From: Enoplosus armatus
Lineage: Eukaryota; Chordata; Actinopteri; Centrarchiformes; Enoplosidae
Direction of reading: 5' to 3'
Length of the DNA stretch: 64,000 nt
Assembly: GCF_043641665.1 (NCBI RefSeq)
Contig: NC_092186.1
Location: 13,520,001-13,584,000, forward strand
In this document: positions 45,018-55,718 of the stretch, piece by piece
Numbering within the stretch: the stretch's first letter is position 1
Layout: each line of letters opens with the position of its first letter
Translations under genes and position numbers: made by a program
Notes under the pieces: model-generated
What the model was told of the DNA's origin: nothing
The model's input: only the letters and a program-made list of their open reading frames with translations
The model's database searches: none

Positions 45018-45190
45018 TTAGGGCTGATATAGCTGAAAAATGTATCACAACGAAATGTTGCATTTAAGTCAATATAGGTAATTATTGATCATTTTAATAA
45101 AAAGACAAGGAGAAGAAAGATTGAATTCAACAATTTCCTCACAGCCTGCACTAATTTTCTCACACTGTTTCTGTTTGTCGATGGTACAAC
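45018..45190 (+). mobile_element. hAT-like MITE fragment, 'TAGGGCTGATAT' type
   Basis: Starts TTAGGGCTGATATAGCTG and continues 'aaaaatgtatcacaacgaaa', 'taattattgatcattttaat', 'aaaaagacaaggagaagaaa' and 'caatttcctcacagcctgca'. This matches, from memory, a common fish MITE whose complete copies begin TAGGGCTGGGCGATAT. The far end is not seen. Confidence 0.55.
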
Positions 45191-45879
45191 CGAACAACGC
45201 ACCTATTAAATGATATTTGTGTGTCACTCGTTGCACTCTCCATTATCCATTATTATTTCTCACTCAAGGGATATGATAGGCTGTTTATGAGTCACTGTGT
45301 ATTCGTTATGTGCTTTCATGGTGGTTTGCATTTAATGCATTTAAGTGAAACTACTGAAGAATTTTCTTCATGCTACTGATTAAGTGTCTATCCCTGGTAC
45401 ATATCACTATCATTTTATTGCCCAGGCCTAAGTTGGGTTAAACACAGGTGTTAGTAAATTAGATACAAAATATAGTTATTGAAAGAGGCATTAGGAGGCT
45501 ATGAATTCACTATTTTAATTGCATTTGGCAGAGACAACCTCCTGTACACTTTTCTGGCGGCTTTTAGAGGCATTTAAAACATCTAGTTGGACTCAACTAT
45601 CTAAACCACTTATTTAGGCATGAAATCCTTAAATATACGTTATAATCATCCATAATTACACAAAGTAAGTACAACGGGTCAAACCTGAGCCAGGAAGTAG
45701 TTCTCAAAACAATAACGGACAGGACAGTGACGTTTGTCTTGATGCCGCCAGTGTGTGGACAGTGTGGACCATCATACAGCATCACTTTGTGTTGCCCTTA
45801 AGATTGGAAGTTAAGAACCCAAAATGGAAGAGGTTATCTGGCTGGCTCACCTGCAGAATGTTGTAAGGATCAAGGGTAG
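45191..45879. other. Unassigned AT-rich stretch
   Basis: No frame, repeat or motif cluster that can be supported. Confidence 0.4.
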
Positions 45880-46390
45880 GTCCTGACTATTGAGAAAATA
45901 CAACGGGATGTGCATAACTGAGGCCCTGGAGACTGCTAAACAAAGGCTCACATTGCTAGCAGACAGACTAAAGAGACACACCACAGAAGCAGAGGCCAAA
46001 ACGATAAATTCAAAGAACTATGCGAGGTGTACTCCCAGCTGCAGTGTACTAACATACCAAGAGCAGACCCACCAAGCCGAAATGAACAGCACCGGGAAAG
46101 CAATAGGGAGACATGTCACGCATCACACCAACCAGTGCTTAATGGCTAATAGCACATAGGGCAGACCACCACAATATCCCACAGCAGGACCCCGGCATCA
46201 TCAATGCAGCAGACCCACCAAAAGTGGGTCACAAACATGACGAGCTGGACAGCACCAAGTTCGGACAGGATCCACACCTACTGGTTAAAAAAACATCACC
46301 ACATGAACACCCGGCAACACAGACGATCCAGCTACTGACATATGACGGGACAATACTTATAACTTGTGTGGGGAATGGAATGACTTATTA
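45880..46390 (+). pseudogene. Broken LINE (non-LTR retrotransposon) ORF fragment
   Basis: The plus-strand frame from about 45890 reads EALETAKQRLTLLADRLKRH near its start, followed by a REAEARRIN-like motif (TTEAEAKTIN) and, after about 40 residues, an EMNSTGKAIG segment. I associate this order with the region upstream of the reverse transcriptase domain in fish non-LTR retrotransposon polyproteins. After the stop at 46157-46159 similar sequence appears to continue in a different frame to about 46390. It is therefore a decayed, frame-shifted scrap with no RT catalytic motif visible and no 5' or 3' end. LINE clade is uncertain; dead. Confidence 0.55.
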
Positions 46391-46869
46391 AGGAAACAGC
46401 ATCATCCAACTAGAAACTTAAAAACCTTCTCATGTGGGGCTCATGGAACAAAGTCTTATTAAAAAATGGGTCCAAGATATATGATATAATTGGTACAAGT
46501 CTGTATAGGTGTCCTTGACATGTAAATTATACTAGTCACTCATCAAAACAATAATAGTGAAGCAATTAATTCCCAAACTCCAGGCCCTGTGCAGTCTTCT
46601 TCAAATATATCGCTATGTTGCATAAGAACAGTTGTGTACACAGAGGATTCACACAGTCATTCATTCTCTACTTTGAAACAAATAAGGCTGAACATCGGCT
46701 CTTTGCACCTCCGTTTTCTTGTGAGGGTTGTCTTGTCCTCTTGTCTTTGACTCTATCAAAATCTTCCTCCGTTCACACCCCTACACTGACTTATTGCCTG
46801 CTGTAATAAAGGTGCTAGCTACTGATGTTGACTGACAGATGGCTAACACAACCAGCTCTGTGTATTTGT

Positions 46870-46871
<2 letters not shown>
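46391..46871. other. Unassigned non-coding stretch
   Basis: Unique AT-rich DNA following the LINE scrap; no tail or target duplication recognised. Confidence 0.4.

Positions 46872-46924
<53 letters not shown>
46872..46924 (+). repeat. (GT)n microsatellite
   Basis: A perfect array of about 26 units. Confidence 0.97.
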
Positions 46925-46927
<3 letters not shown>

Positions 46928-47079
46928 CTAAGGGCACAAACAACAACCTAAGGTGCAGGTTGTGCTAGCCAGACATCTGTTGTTAGTGGTGGAAGGTAAG
47001 TGAGTTTGACAGAGCTGAGATTGAACAGGAGGCATTCTGCCAGCCAGGTGAAGACAGAAGCTTCACCCCCACCAAAGAC

Positions 47080-47110
47080 ACAAACAAACAAACAAACAAA
47101 CAAACACACA
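47080..47110 (+). repeat. (CAAA)n microsatellite
   Basis: About six CAAA units, ending in a short CACACA run. Confidence 0.95.
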
Positions 47111-48880
47111 TACTCACGCACAAACACTTGCATAACCCTACAATCATCATACACTAATACAGTAGTGAGTAGCCAGGGCAGACTTAAGACAAGGCATGCC
47201 CCCATGTGGCAGGAGCCCTGAGCTGGACGAAGCTCTGTCTGTCACTCTATCCACTTTAATTTTCATCAGTGCAGACACACAGTACTGTATGATTGAGTGT
47301 CTGTCCAGTGGGAGACGAGACAAAATGTGTCTGCATATTTGTTACTCACTCACTCAAACTACTGTACCGTCTGTCTTTATCTGGCTCTCTAGCTTTACTT
47401 GTGTACAAGTTTTACACAGAGACATTTCAGCAAAAGATAGGTTAATAAAGTCTCTTTAAAAGGAATTAGATGATGAAAAACTAAGTAATTTTTACTTTGG
47501 AGCAACCGCTCGAGAAACATGTGAGTAGAATTTAACAGGCACTTTATTAGTGCAACAAAAGCAAGTTTAACATCACTAACAAAAAATCGACAAGTCTGTT
47601 GAAGTTGAATCCTAAACCACTAAGAGAAGATAAAATAATTTGGCTAATTTCATAATTCTATTCTACAATTGCCGCTGTATTGAGTAATTTCATAAGCTGG
47701 CCGGGGGTCACCTTTTCTGCTTGAGTTACAAAGCCTAACTGCAAACCACCAGACACTTTCACCTTTATTGCCCTGGACAGTGAAATGTGATCATTGAACA
47801 GAGCCCTAACTTCAGCTGCAGTGTTTCAGGGACATCTTAAAAAAAGGTACCCAATGTAGTAATTTTCAAGGACTTTTTCATTACTGTAAAAACTGCATTA
47901 CAGGATTCCAGGTTTCCTATGTTTCCAAGCGTGCATGGAAACCCTCTGTGTGTTTGTGCCCTCTGGCCTGTGCTTCAGGAAGGACCGCTGAGACCTTCCT
48001 CCACGACTCACTGGCCTATAACATCATAAACCGGCTCCTCACGCATACAGCGGCAGCAAGAAAGAGGCTTACAGAAGTGAAGTCATTCACAGAATACTGT
48101 AGTGTACCTTCTCTGTTTAAAGATGAAGGCAACATATAGAAAATGTGGGACGAATGCTTTTCTTGAGCTCCAATAAGATTTTTTTCACTGATGCCACTGT
48201 TGTTATCAGCAGTTCTGATTATTTTTTGTCACTGTTACAGAAACCCGGTGTGCTGCTGCCATATTGGCTGAGTCTCGCTTGTCGAGGTGGATGAAAAGAT
48301 TTCACTTGCTGAAACCTACAGCTTATCATCTCAAATGACAAAAACGATCTGGTAGTAAATCCGTTTGTCTCAGTATATCATACAGAAGAGGACAATGAGA
48401 GCAAGCGATGTTGGCTGTCTAGCAGAAAGTCAGTTGTGTTGAGCCGTCAGTGATGTGTTCCCTGTGTGGTGGCCACCGCTGCTATCTGCTGTGTGCCCGC
48501 AGCTACAGTGTGTTCCCTGTTTTATCATTCACATCTAAATGAACCACACTCACAGCTGGAGAAAGGTGACCTGACTGCTAATCAACCACCAGAGCCACAG
48601 TGCACCATGTATGTGTGTGTGTGTCCCTGTGTGTGTATTTGTACTGCGGGACAGTTATCCACTCAGACAGATGCTCATATGTTCTGCTGTATGCAGGTCC
48701 TTACGATCTGTCTCTGAACTGATCTCAAAAATCCACTCTAAAAGGAAGGAAAATTCCACCGCTCACTTTTCTGCCAGTCCTCTACTCCTTTTTTTCCTGC
48801 CTCTCTCCAGCTGAGTATTAAATTCAGCAACTGAGAAGGTGACCTGCGTGCTCTGCCATAAAGAGCAGGGGAGCGGAGGA
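47111..48880. other. Unassigned non-coding stretch
   Basis: Unique DNA with frames of 60-90 codons lacking domains (47196-47459, 47948-48139, 48466-48814). A short GTGTGTGTCCCTGTGTGTG tract lies near 48612-48632. Confidence 0.35.
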
Positions 48881-48925
48881 GAGGGAGGGGGGAGGAGGGG
48901 GGAGAGGAGGAAGGGGGAGCTGAGC
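48868..48925 (+). repeat. GGAG/GA-rich purine tract
   Basis: About 60 bases of G and A with GGGGAGAGGAGGAAGGGG-type units, a G-rich strand that might form G-quadruplex or triplex structure. Confidence 0.75.
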
Positions 48926-48998
48926 GGAGGCTGCTGGATCAGCAGAATCTGAGCGTTTAGAGACACACAGATGTGTACGTGTGTGCACCCTTTCTCAG

Positions 48999-49008
<10 letters not shown>

Positions 49009-49029
<21 letters not shown>
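49009..49029 (+). repeat. (CA)n microsatellite
   Basis: About ten units; a looser CACA-rich region also occupies 49205-49275. Confidence 0.93.
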
Positions 49030-49331
49030 TACCACACCCTCCTCCTCAGTGGTGAGGCGTCTGGGGAGCCCAAGGGCGAGCGTTCGGCTGTCACCCTCCC
49101 CCACCTCCTCCTCCTCCCATCCCTCCCTCCACCCCTCATGTGAGCCGCACCCCAGAGCCACCACACAGCAAGACACAGACCTGCTGCCAACGATCACTGC
49201 CACGCTACAACACACACTCATACACATGTACACAGGCACATGAACACACAAACACACACACTAACACACCAACTCCCCATTTCACACAAAGCACTTTGAT
49301 TCTAGCACATAAATGTGCAAAAGCCCTCCGA

Positions 49332-49353
49332 CTCTCTCTCTCTCTCTCTCTCT
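49332..49353 (+). repeat. (CT)n microsatellite
   Basis: About 11 units. Confidence 0.93.
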
Positions 49354-50049
49354 GCCTCCAGTCTGTCAAATCTCTGCCTTCACACTAAACAGCTCCGTGG
49401 GGATTGGCAGGCAGGCGGGCAGAAAGGAAATAAATATGTTTCCTGACGACAGCACAGTTTTCTGACAGTACTCTGGCACTGGGCTGGGCTGCTGTGCTCA
49501 GACGGAGGCAGAGGGGAGCGCGAGCTGTAAGTGGATGTTTGTTCTAACAATCTTCTGCTCAGGCTGCTCACTGACTATCCAAGCTGGGACTTTAATGTCT
49601 GTGCATCTATAAGGGCTTTTTTTTTACCTCATGAGGAGAGTCCTCTGGCTGTGGAGCCACTGATTGGAACTGATTCATTACCATTATAAACATCTCCAGG
49701 CAGCACAGACAACTATGGAAGCAGTGCATACATTAAGATTTCGATCTTTAAAATACTGCAGAGCTTACAGAGAATGCATCGTACTCAAAAACCATGAGGC
49801 TAGTAGAAAATGCAAATGAATGATGAAGGACCTACCATTTTATTTTCATGTATTATTGTCAAATTAATGTTAAGTAAATTATAGGAAGGTTAACTATAAC
49901 CTATAGTTGTTGGTAATTCCAGAAATTTGAATATTTATTCAAACTAATTGAAAAAATATTGTTTTATAAAAAATAATGCAAGGTTAGTTCTAATTCGAGA
50001 TAGATCCAGGTTGCAGAAAAGTTCAATTAATCATGTAAGCTGGTGAAAC
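49354..50049. other. Unassigned non-coding stretch
   Basis: AT-rich from 49700 onward; the minus-strand frame at 49380-49571 has no domain. Confidence 0.4.
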
Positions 50050-50185
50050 CTGATGACCTTGGGGTTCAGGCATCAACTATGAACCCCAACGTCCCCAGTT
50101 CGTGTCCGGCCAGAGGCCTTTGTTGCCTGTCATTCTTCATCTGCCTCACCCCTAATTGAACTCAAATGTGTGGTGCACTGTTTGA
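50050..50185 (+). mobile_element. tRNA-derived SINE remnant with recognisable B box
   Basis: AGTTCGTGTCC at 50097-50107 fits the RNA polymerase III B-box pattern (GGTTCGANTCC). It is followed by 'ggccagaggcctttgttgcc' and 'tgtcattcttcatctgcctc', the typical body of an abundant teleost SINE. The A-box region and tail are eroded. Confidence 0.6.
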
Positions 50186-50467
50186 AAAGGCTGAAGTAAC
50201 TGTCTAATATTGTTAAACGAAAACTGACTTAACAGTTTGCCAAGACGACAAAGAACAAGTTTACAACCGTTTCCTAAATCTTTGCTAAAATGGCTAAATG
50301 CTCAAAGAACAGAAACTGTAAATCTTTGCCAACCGTCTAAACCCATACAGAACGCCACAAAGTGGAGACTGTTAAATTTTCTCCCTTTCATATTTTGCTG
50401 TTTGTTTTGAATAAGAATAACCTCAACACACACCCACAACAGTAGATAGTTGGTCAGTCACAAGTAC

Positions 50468-51254
50468 TTAAAAGTGTACTCCATCAATTTAGCATTGTAC
50501 TCCTACATCATTTAAAAAAGGAAAAACTGGTGCCTACATTACCCACAATGCAACTCGACCACTGACAATTCGGTTAGAAATTCAGGTGTGTTAAGCCAGT
50601 AGCAAGCAACAGTGGTCCCGCCTTTCTAACTCCATAACCCTAATTTTATTCATTTTCAAACTTGTAGTCTTCAGCCCCAACCGACGTAATTTATTAGACT
50701 TCAGACAGCTCCCTCTGGAGCCACGAAAGGCTTTATACTTCTTTTGTCACATATGCATTAGTACCATGAATATATAAAGAGAACTGGACACAGCGTCGGA
50801 GGCAGCCCCTGTAGTGGCCATTCCTATGAAAGTTGCTGAGAGAAGCATGAAGGCAAAAAAGTTCTGAGTATAAAATTACCTAGACGTTCCACATCGTTCA
50901 GCTCATACAGAAAGTGCACTAGCGTCTTCTTTAAACCCGCCTCCCAACCGCTTAGTCTTGGTCTCGCTCATACGAGCGACAGTGATAATAATCAATAACT
51001 CTGGATTCGACTATTAGTGAATTTTACAACTTTTAGGAGATAACGATTAAAATGAGGGCTACTTAGGTGTTCGCACTGGGAAGTTGATGTACCTCAACAA
51101 AAATGATCCGCTGATTTACAGACGTCTTGGCCACGGTTTGGCCATTATGCCAGATTGGCTTCAAAGCCCGGCGCACTTCCTTGGGGCTTGATTATAAGTC
51201 CCCACAACCTGTAAACAGACCAAGATGTGTAAAATCGGTTGTGGTCCCCTTTAA
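50468..51254 (+). mobile_element. Large TTAA-bounded teleost repeat, non-coding
   Basis: Modules 'cattacccacaatgcaactc', 'aattcggttagaaattcagg', 'cagacagctccctctggagc', 'aagagaactggacacagcgt', 'tagacgttccacatcgttca', 'cttagtcttggtctcgctca', 'gggaagttgatgtacctcaa' and 'cagacgtcttggccacggtt' match, as I remember them, repeats dispersed in fish genomes. TTAA words occur at both suggested ends (50468 and 51251), the right one in a CCCCTTTAA context. The left and right terminal sequences are only weakly inverse. It could be one element or two adjoining ones meeting near 50750. The 88-codon frame at 51127-51393 overlaps its end. Confidence 0.55.
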
Positions 51255-51681
51255 TAGTGATGTCAGATTTGAGTCTCAATGTTACAAATTCAACAATAAA
51301 TTCAGGTTAGGGCTGACCTTACCATTCAGTGAGGCAATCATGTTTATGAGTTTGATAAAAGTCTATTGCTACATACTACGATGCATAGAATGAAATGACT
51401 CCATACAATTCATACCAGCCCAAAACTCCACACCATCAATGTATGACTGCCACTGCAAAAGAACATCATCTCTGTGCTTTAATGTATACTTTGTCTTGGC
51501 ATGGCTTCTTTTTGCTGCAGGATCGTGGAGATGAGCAGTTTGACTGAGTCTGCTAATTTCTCCAACCATGATGACTCACTGAGACTGAGGTGGGCTGAAA
51601 GATGGAGAGACAGAGAGATGGAAAGAGGGGCGGAGATGGCAGATGGGTCACAGAACATTTGGGACAAACCGTATCAAGGTT

Positions 51682-51682
<1 letters not shown>
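51255..51682. other. Unassigned non-coding stretch
   Basis: Unique DNA; frames on both strands at 51369-51818 are not convincing and several run into the GT array. Confidence 0.4.
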
Positions 51683-51735
<53 letters not shown>

Positions 51736-51744
51736 TGTGGGTGT
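51683..51744 (+). repeat. (GT)n microsatellite
   Basis: About 24 perfect units then GGGTGTGTGGGTGT interruptions. Confidence 0.97.
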
Positions 51745-51799
51745 CATACAGGAAGGAAGCCCAACCAGCCGGTGCAGTTTGCCCATCTAATCAGATCAC

Positions 51800-51840
51800 T
51801 GAGAGAGAGAGAAAGTGAGAGAGACAAAGAGAGAGAGAGC
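51800..51840 (+). repeat. GA-rich microsatellite
   Basis: GAGAGAGAGAAAGTGAGAGAGAC-type array. Confidence 0.88.
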
Positions 51841-51844
51841 CCTC

Positions 51845-51985
51845 TGAGGAACAGATGTAATTTCAGAGCACCAAAAAAACAGCTTAAAATGCTCCTGATC
51901 ACATTAGCTGGCCATCACAAAATAGGATTTCTGCACTGCCACAGTGAATGCCCATTACAAATTACTTAGGCACTGCAGACCCGTA
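51845..51985. promoter_or_regulatory. Candidate conserved non-coding island
   Basis: Complex unique block containing GATGTAATTTCAGAGC, CATTACAAATTACTTAGGC and GCTCCTGATCACATTAGC, with no element or frame. Inference only. Confidence 0.27.
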
Positions 51986-52034
51986 ACTCAATATGGAGGG
52001 AAGGGCGGGGAGGGCGAGGAGGGCAAACAGAGGG

Positions 52035-52210
52035 GCAGAGATGGGGGATCGATACTTATCAGTAATAATTATATCCTTCCTCCCACCCCTCCATCCCTCC
52101 CTGCGCTCCTCACCGTCCACCCTTAGTAAAGCACATATCTTACATTAATCATTGGGAGATTTCTCTTCTCGATAAGATAATTAACATTATGGGGGGTGTA
52201 GGAAGCTGTG
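52035..52210. promoter_or_regulatory. Candidate conserved island with GATA and homeodomain cores
   Basis: Two motif clusters flank a CT-rich spacer: GATACTTATCAGTAATAATT near 52051, and TCGATAAGATAATTAACATT near 52169. Together they give at least four GATA-type cores and three TAAT cores within 140 bases. No coding frame or repeat. Function inferred. Confidence 0.32.
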
Positions 52211-52964
52211 ATGATGTGAGGCAGTGGTCCAGCACTAAGGCTGCCAGGAATGTCCCCGGCTGGAAAGTGCTGAAGGCAGCACACACAGGTATAAAGCAGG
52301 CTGAATGACTATGAGTTGCAGCAGCAGCCTACTGATTTAAAAGGCCACAGTTTGAGGAAAAAGGGAAGAACACTGAAAAATGGGAGAAAGGAAAATAAAA
52401 CAATAAACATTTTTCTTTCTCTGTTGTATGTTATCTATCAAAGGCAAATAAAAGCCCTGAGAAATTCATCATAGCAGTCTATTTGGACCGTAGAAATCAA
52501 CATTATGTAAAGCGGCTCAGAGCGCAGCGGGTAGACGGACAGAATGGAAAACAAATAAATCAACAGGGAGGAAAACAACGTTGTTTGTCCTTTATCTGTA
52601 CCTTTGTAGCCTCTACCTTGTTTTCGATATTTTTATTGTTACTGTAGTTGTTTGTGACTAGCTTCGGGTTGTGAGTTCACTCAATCAACCCAATGTGCTT
52701 GACACTGTACAAATAATTAGATTTCGAGATATTAAAAGAGTATTGTAAGTCAAGATCAAGAAGTAGTTGCCTCAGGACTGAGGCACAAGCAGACCATTAA
52801 GTGTACTGAAAGGCTATTGATGATACACTGGAGCCTCTACAACAGGTACAGTAGTTTCAGCCTTGCTTTTTATGTGACGCCACTAGCAACACAATCTGTG
52901 GTGGTATTTTAGGAAGAAGTTATATCACTTGGTATGAATTATACTTAAAGGCAGTAGATATGCA
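52211..52964. other. Unassigned non-coding stretch
   Basis: Unique AT-rich sequence up to the piggyBac-like element. Nothing identified. Confidence 0.4.
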
Positions 52965-53325
52965 TTAACCCTTTAACACCAAGTGTGACGTCGGAGACAC
53001 GTTTTGGATTACCGCTATCGGAAAAATTCCAACCGTTTCTGAAAGCTGAGACGTTGCACTTTACAGCCAGGTTTAGGTTTTAAAGGGTTTTAAAGGGTTA
53101 AAACCTAAGCCTCAAAATGCCCGCCTGGACTTTTTTGCTTATTTTGACTGAGAGGCGCAAGTGAAATTACCGTAATGACACCATATTGACTGTAAAGCGC
53201 AACGTCTCAGCTTTCAGAAACCGTTGGAATTTTTCCGATAGCTCAAACCGTGACGTAATTACGGTAATCCAAAGTGTGCTTGCACAAACGTGTTGCCGAC
53301 GACACACTCTGTGTTAAAGGGTTAA
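52965..53325 (+). mobile_element. piggyBac-like MITE with long internal inverted repeat
   Basis: Bounded by TTAACCCTTTAACAC (52965-52979) and its exact inverse GTGTTAAAGGGTTAA (53311-53325), so TTAA is the likely target duplication, the hallmark of the piggyBac superfamily. Inside, 53015-53066 and 53190-53241 are 52-base inverse copies with two mismatches. The right arm carries about 30 more bases between terminus and inner repeat (including GACGTAATTACGGTAATCC) than the left arm. The 361 bp sequence could fold into one long hairpin. It has no coding capacity. The good arm identity suggests a fairly recent insertion, or constraint from folding or gene-conversion-like repair. Confidence 0.88.
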
Positions 53326-54504
53326 TAACCATTATGAATTTATGGTAACAACAGTTTATCCGTGATGTCTCTAAAAGCGTAATTAAACTTTTGAAATTAC
53401 AAAAACAACTTCATTAATATGATGTATATAATTAAATTTAATTTTTGTTTGGGGTTTTACAAAAAAAAATACATTTCCTGAAGTTATGTACCCACAAATC
53501 TAAAAGTTGTTGTGTTTCCTGCATCCAGAAGACACCGTTCGCAGTTTCTCTTGCAATGAGAAAAGCTCAGAATATGCCTCCAGTAATAGTAGTCACAAAA
53601 GAGAAAAGTGAGTAGAAAATGCAAATGAGCTGCTGAGTCCCCCAAAGTAATAATAAAAAAGTAATAAATGGTACAGGTGAGTGTTTGCATTGCAAATTAT
53701 ATTTCTATAATTTGATTTTCACATGTATTTTTGTACTTTTTTGTTTTTACTTATTATTTAGTATTCAAAATAAAGAGTATACATGGGCTCTGAATTAATC
53801 ACTTGATTACACCTTTTCTTTCTTTTTCTTGGTTGGCCAAATGGTATTCAAAGTGAAAAAACAAAACAACACAAGATATTCTTTATATAATTGCTTCTAA
53901 ATGAATTATATCACTTTTTACTGTTGTTATAGAGTTGACTGACAATAGAAACAGAAAAATGCCGGTGACACTACTGGTACTGCATTACACATTAAGTGAA
54001 ACTCCACAGATTGTGAAATGTTTGCAAAGATCTAATTTCTACATTACATATAGGATGCATGAACGAAATGTCTTAGGAATGCTAATCCTACCATTTGTCA
54101 ATGAGAGAGGTGAATGGCAGGAGGTGGGATTGGCATGGAAGGATGGGAAGAGAGAAGGATAGACACAGAGAGGGAGAAAGAGCAGTACAAGGAGAGAGAA
54201 TGAATCAAGCTTCAAACTGCATTTCAGCATGACAGAAGCCTCTTTTTTTCCCTCCACTTGCATGTGCACCACACACACAAACCAACTCCTTTGCCCACAC
54301 AACCACAAAAAGTGAGCATCTCTGCAACATTAACACTGGACTTATTTGAGGTTAATTAGGAGAAGTGGTTTGGAACTAACTTCCTGGTGTTAAGCACTCT
54401 GGAGCACTGAGTGTCTGCTGAATGGCCCTGAGGTTGGAATTTAAATCTTACTGAAGCCAAAACTGCCCCTCAGAGTTTTTCAGAATTGCTTTTAATGACA
54501 TGCG
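53326..54504. other. Unassigned AT-rich stretch
   Basis: Contains poly-A/T runs (53460-53470, 53818-53830) and a GA-rich patch at 54150-54200. No gene or element. Confidence 0.4.
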
Positions 54505-54665
54505 CATACACAGCTTAGGACGTGATACTGGAAGGTCACTGGTTCAAACGCTGCGACTGGCTGGGAAAAGCTGGCTGAGAGAGGAAATGAAAAACACTGT
54601 CCTCTCCTCTAACAACTGCTGTCAAGGTGCCCTTGAGCAAGGCTTTGTCTGAGCTGTCTGAACGT
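54505..54665 (+). mobile_element. tRNA-derived SINE remnant
   Basis: 'tgatactggaaggtcactgg' runs into a B-box-like GGTTCAAACGC at 54541-54551, then 'gactggctgggaaaagctgg' and the SINE-body phrase 'caaggtgcccttgagcaagg' at about 54623-54642. No clean tail or target duplication. The minus-strand SINE at 276-492 shares the 'ttgagcaag' body. Confidence 0.6.
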
Positions 54666-55358
54666 GAGAAGGGATAATCTCAATATGAGGAGAGGAGAGG
54701 AGAAATATGAGGGAAATGGGAGGAGGAAGAAGTAAATGTAGAAGAGTGACATGGACTAGAGAAGAGGACAAGAAACATGATGAGGTGGAGAACATAATTT
54801 GGGAAAGTAAAGGTAAGGTGGATTTAGTAGTACAATGAAGGGCATAAGAAGGAGCAAGGGCATATTTTGGGAGAAGAAGGAGTTCTCAGGGGTCCCTGGG
54901 TGGTTTAACTCCTCTCTTCTTAACAACCCACTAATGGCCAAGTGGTCAGACAAGCAGCTAGTCGCTCCATAGGGCACAGCCAGGCCAGGAAAGCCACCGT
55001 TTTGACTGACAGCACACAGACAGAGTCCATCATTGATCTTCAAGTCAGATGTGGAACTTGGGCTCTCAAGGCTAAATGGTAGCGACAGGGAAGCCATCCA
55101 TTATATATGATCACTCCCTGTGGAGGATTAGCGTTCACATAGTTCTGAAGATAAAAGTGAACACTGGCTAGAAGCACTTCTAATTGTTCTATTTGATGTA
55201 GACAAAGACAGACAATGGAGAGAAGAACACCGCCGATAAAGCAACACTTTAGAGGTTGTGACCTGTGGTTAGTATGAACAATAAATAATGACAAGGTAAT
55301 GATAAATGAGCCCTTGAAACATACTGACGACTGCACATACTCATATACATGGACATCA

Positions 55359-55360
<2 letters not shown>
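54666..55360. other. Unassigned non-coding stretch
   Basis: GAGGAGAGGAGAGGAGA patch at about 54688-54704. A 113-codon minus frame (54756-55097) and a 124-codon minus frame (55040-55414) have no recognisable domain; the latter reads through the CA array. Confidence 0.35.

Positions 55361-55395
<35 letters not shown>
55361..55395 (+). repeat. (CA)n microsatellite
   Basis: About 17 perfect units. Confidence 0.97.
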
Positions 55396-55397
<2 letters not shown>

Positions 55398-55574
55398 ACA
55401 CACAGGACTTGCAATAGAAGGTGTATCCGATAGGTTCATTAGTCAGTGTGTTGTGTGGTAATAGCGTGGGACAGGTGATGGAGCAGGGTGTGATGATGCA
55501 TCAACAACATCAGCCCTGGGTGGCGCCACCTGCAGAGGTAGCAGATGGCACACATGACTGGAGAGGAGCCTAAC

Positions 55575-55604
55575 ACTCACACAAACACACCCTCACACAC
55601 AAAC

Positions 55605-55660
<56 letters not shown>
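55575..55660 (+). repeat. (AC)n microsatellite with degenerate leader
   Basis: Loose CACACAAACACACCCTCACAC sequence, then about 26 perfect AC units at 55609-55660. Confidence 0.96.
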
Positions 55661-55662
<2 letters not shown>

Positions 55663-55718
55663 TCAAACACGCAAATATGCACAAATTACATCCACAAAAT
55701 TGGTATTCATAGTGAATA

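Noticed and set aside
48763..49257. 164-codon minus-strand frame
   Set aside because: Runs through (CA)n and GGAG tracts, and the opposite strand is equally open.
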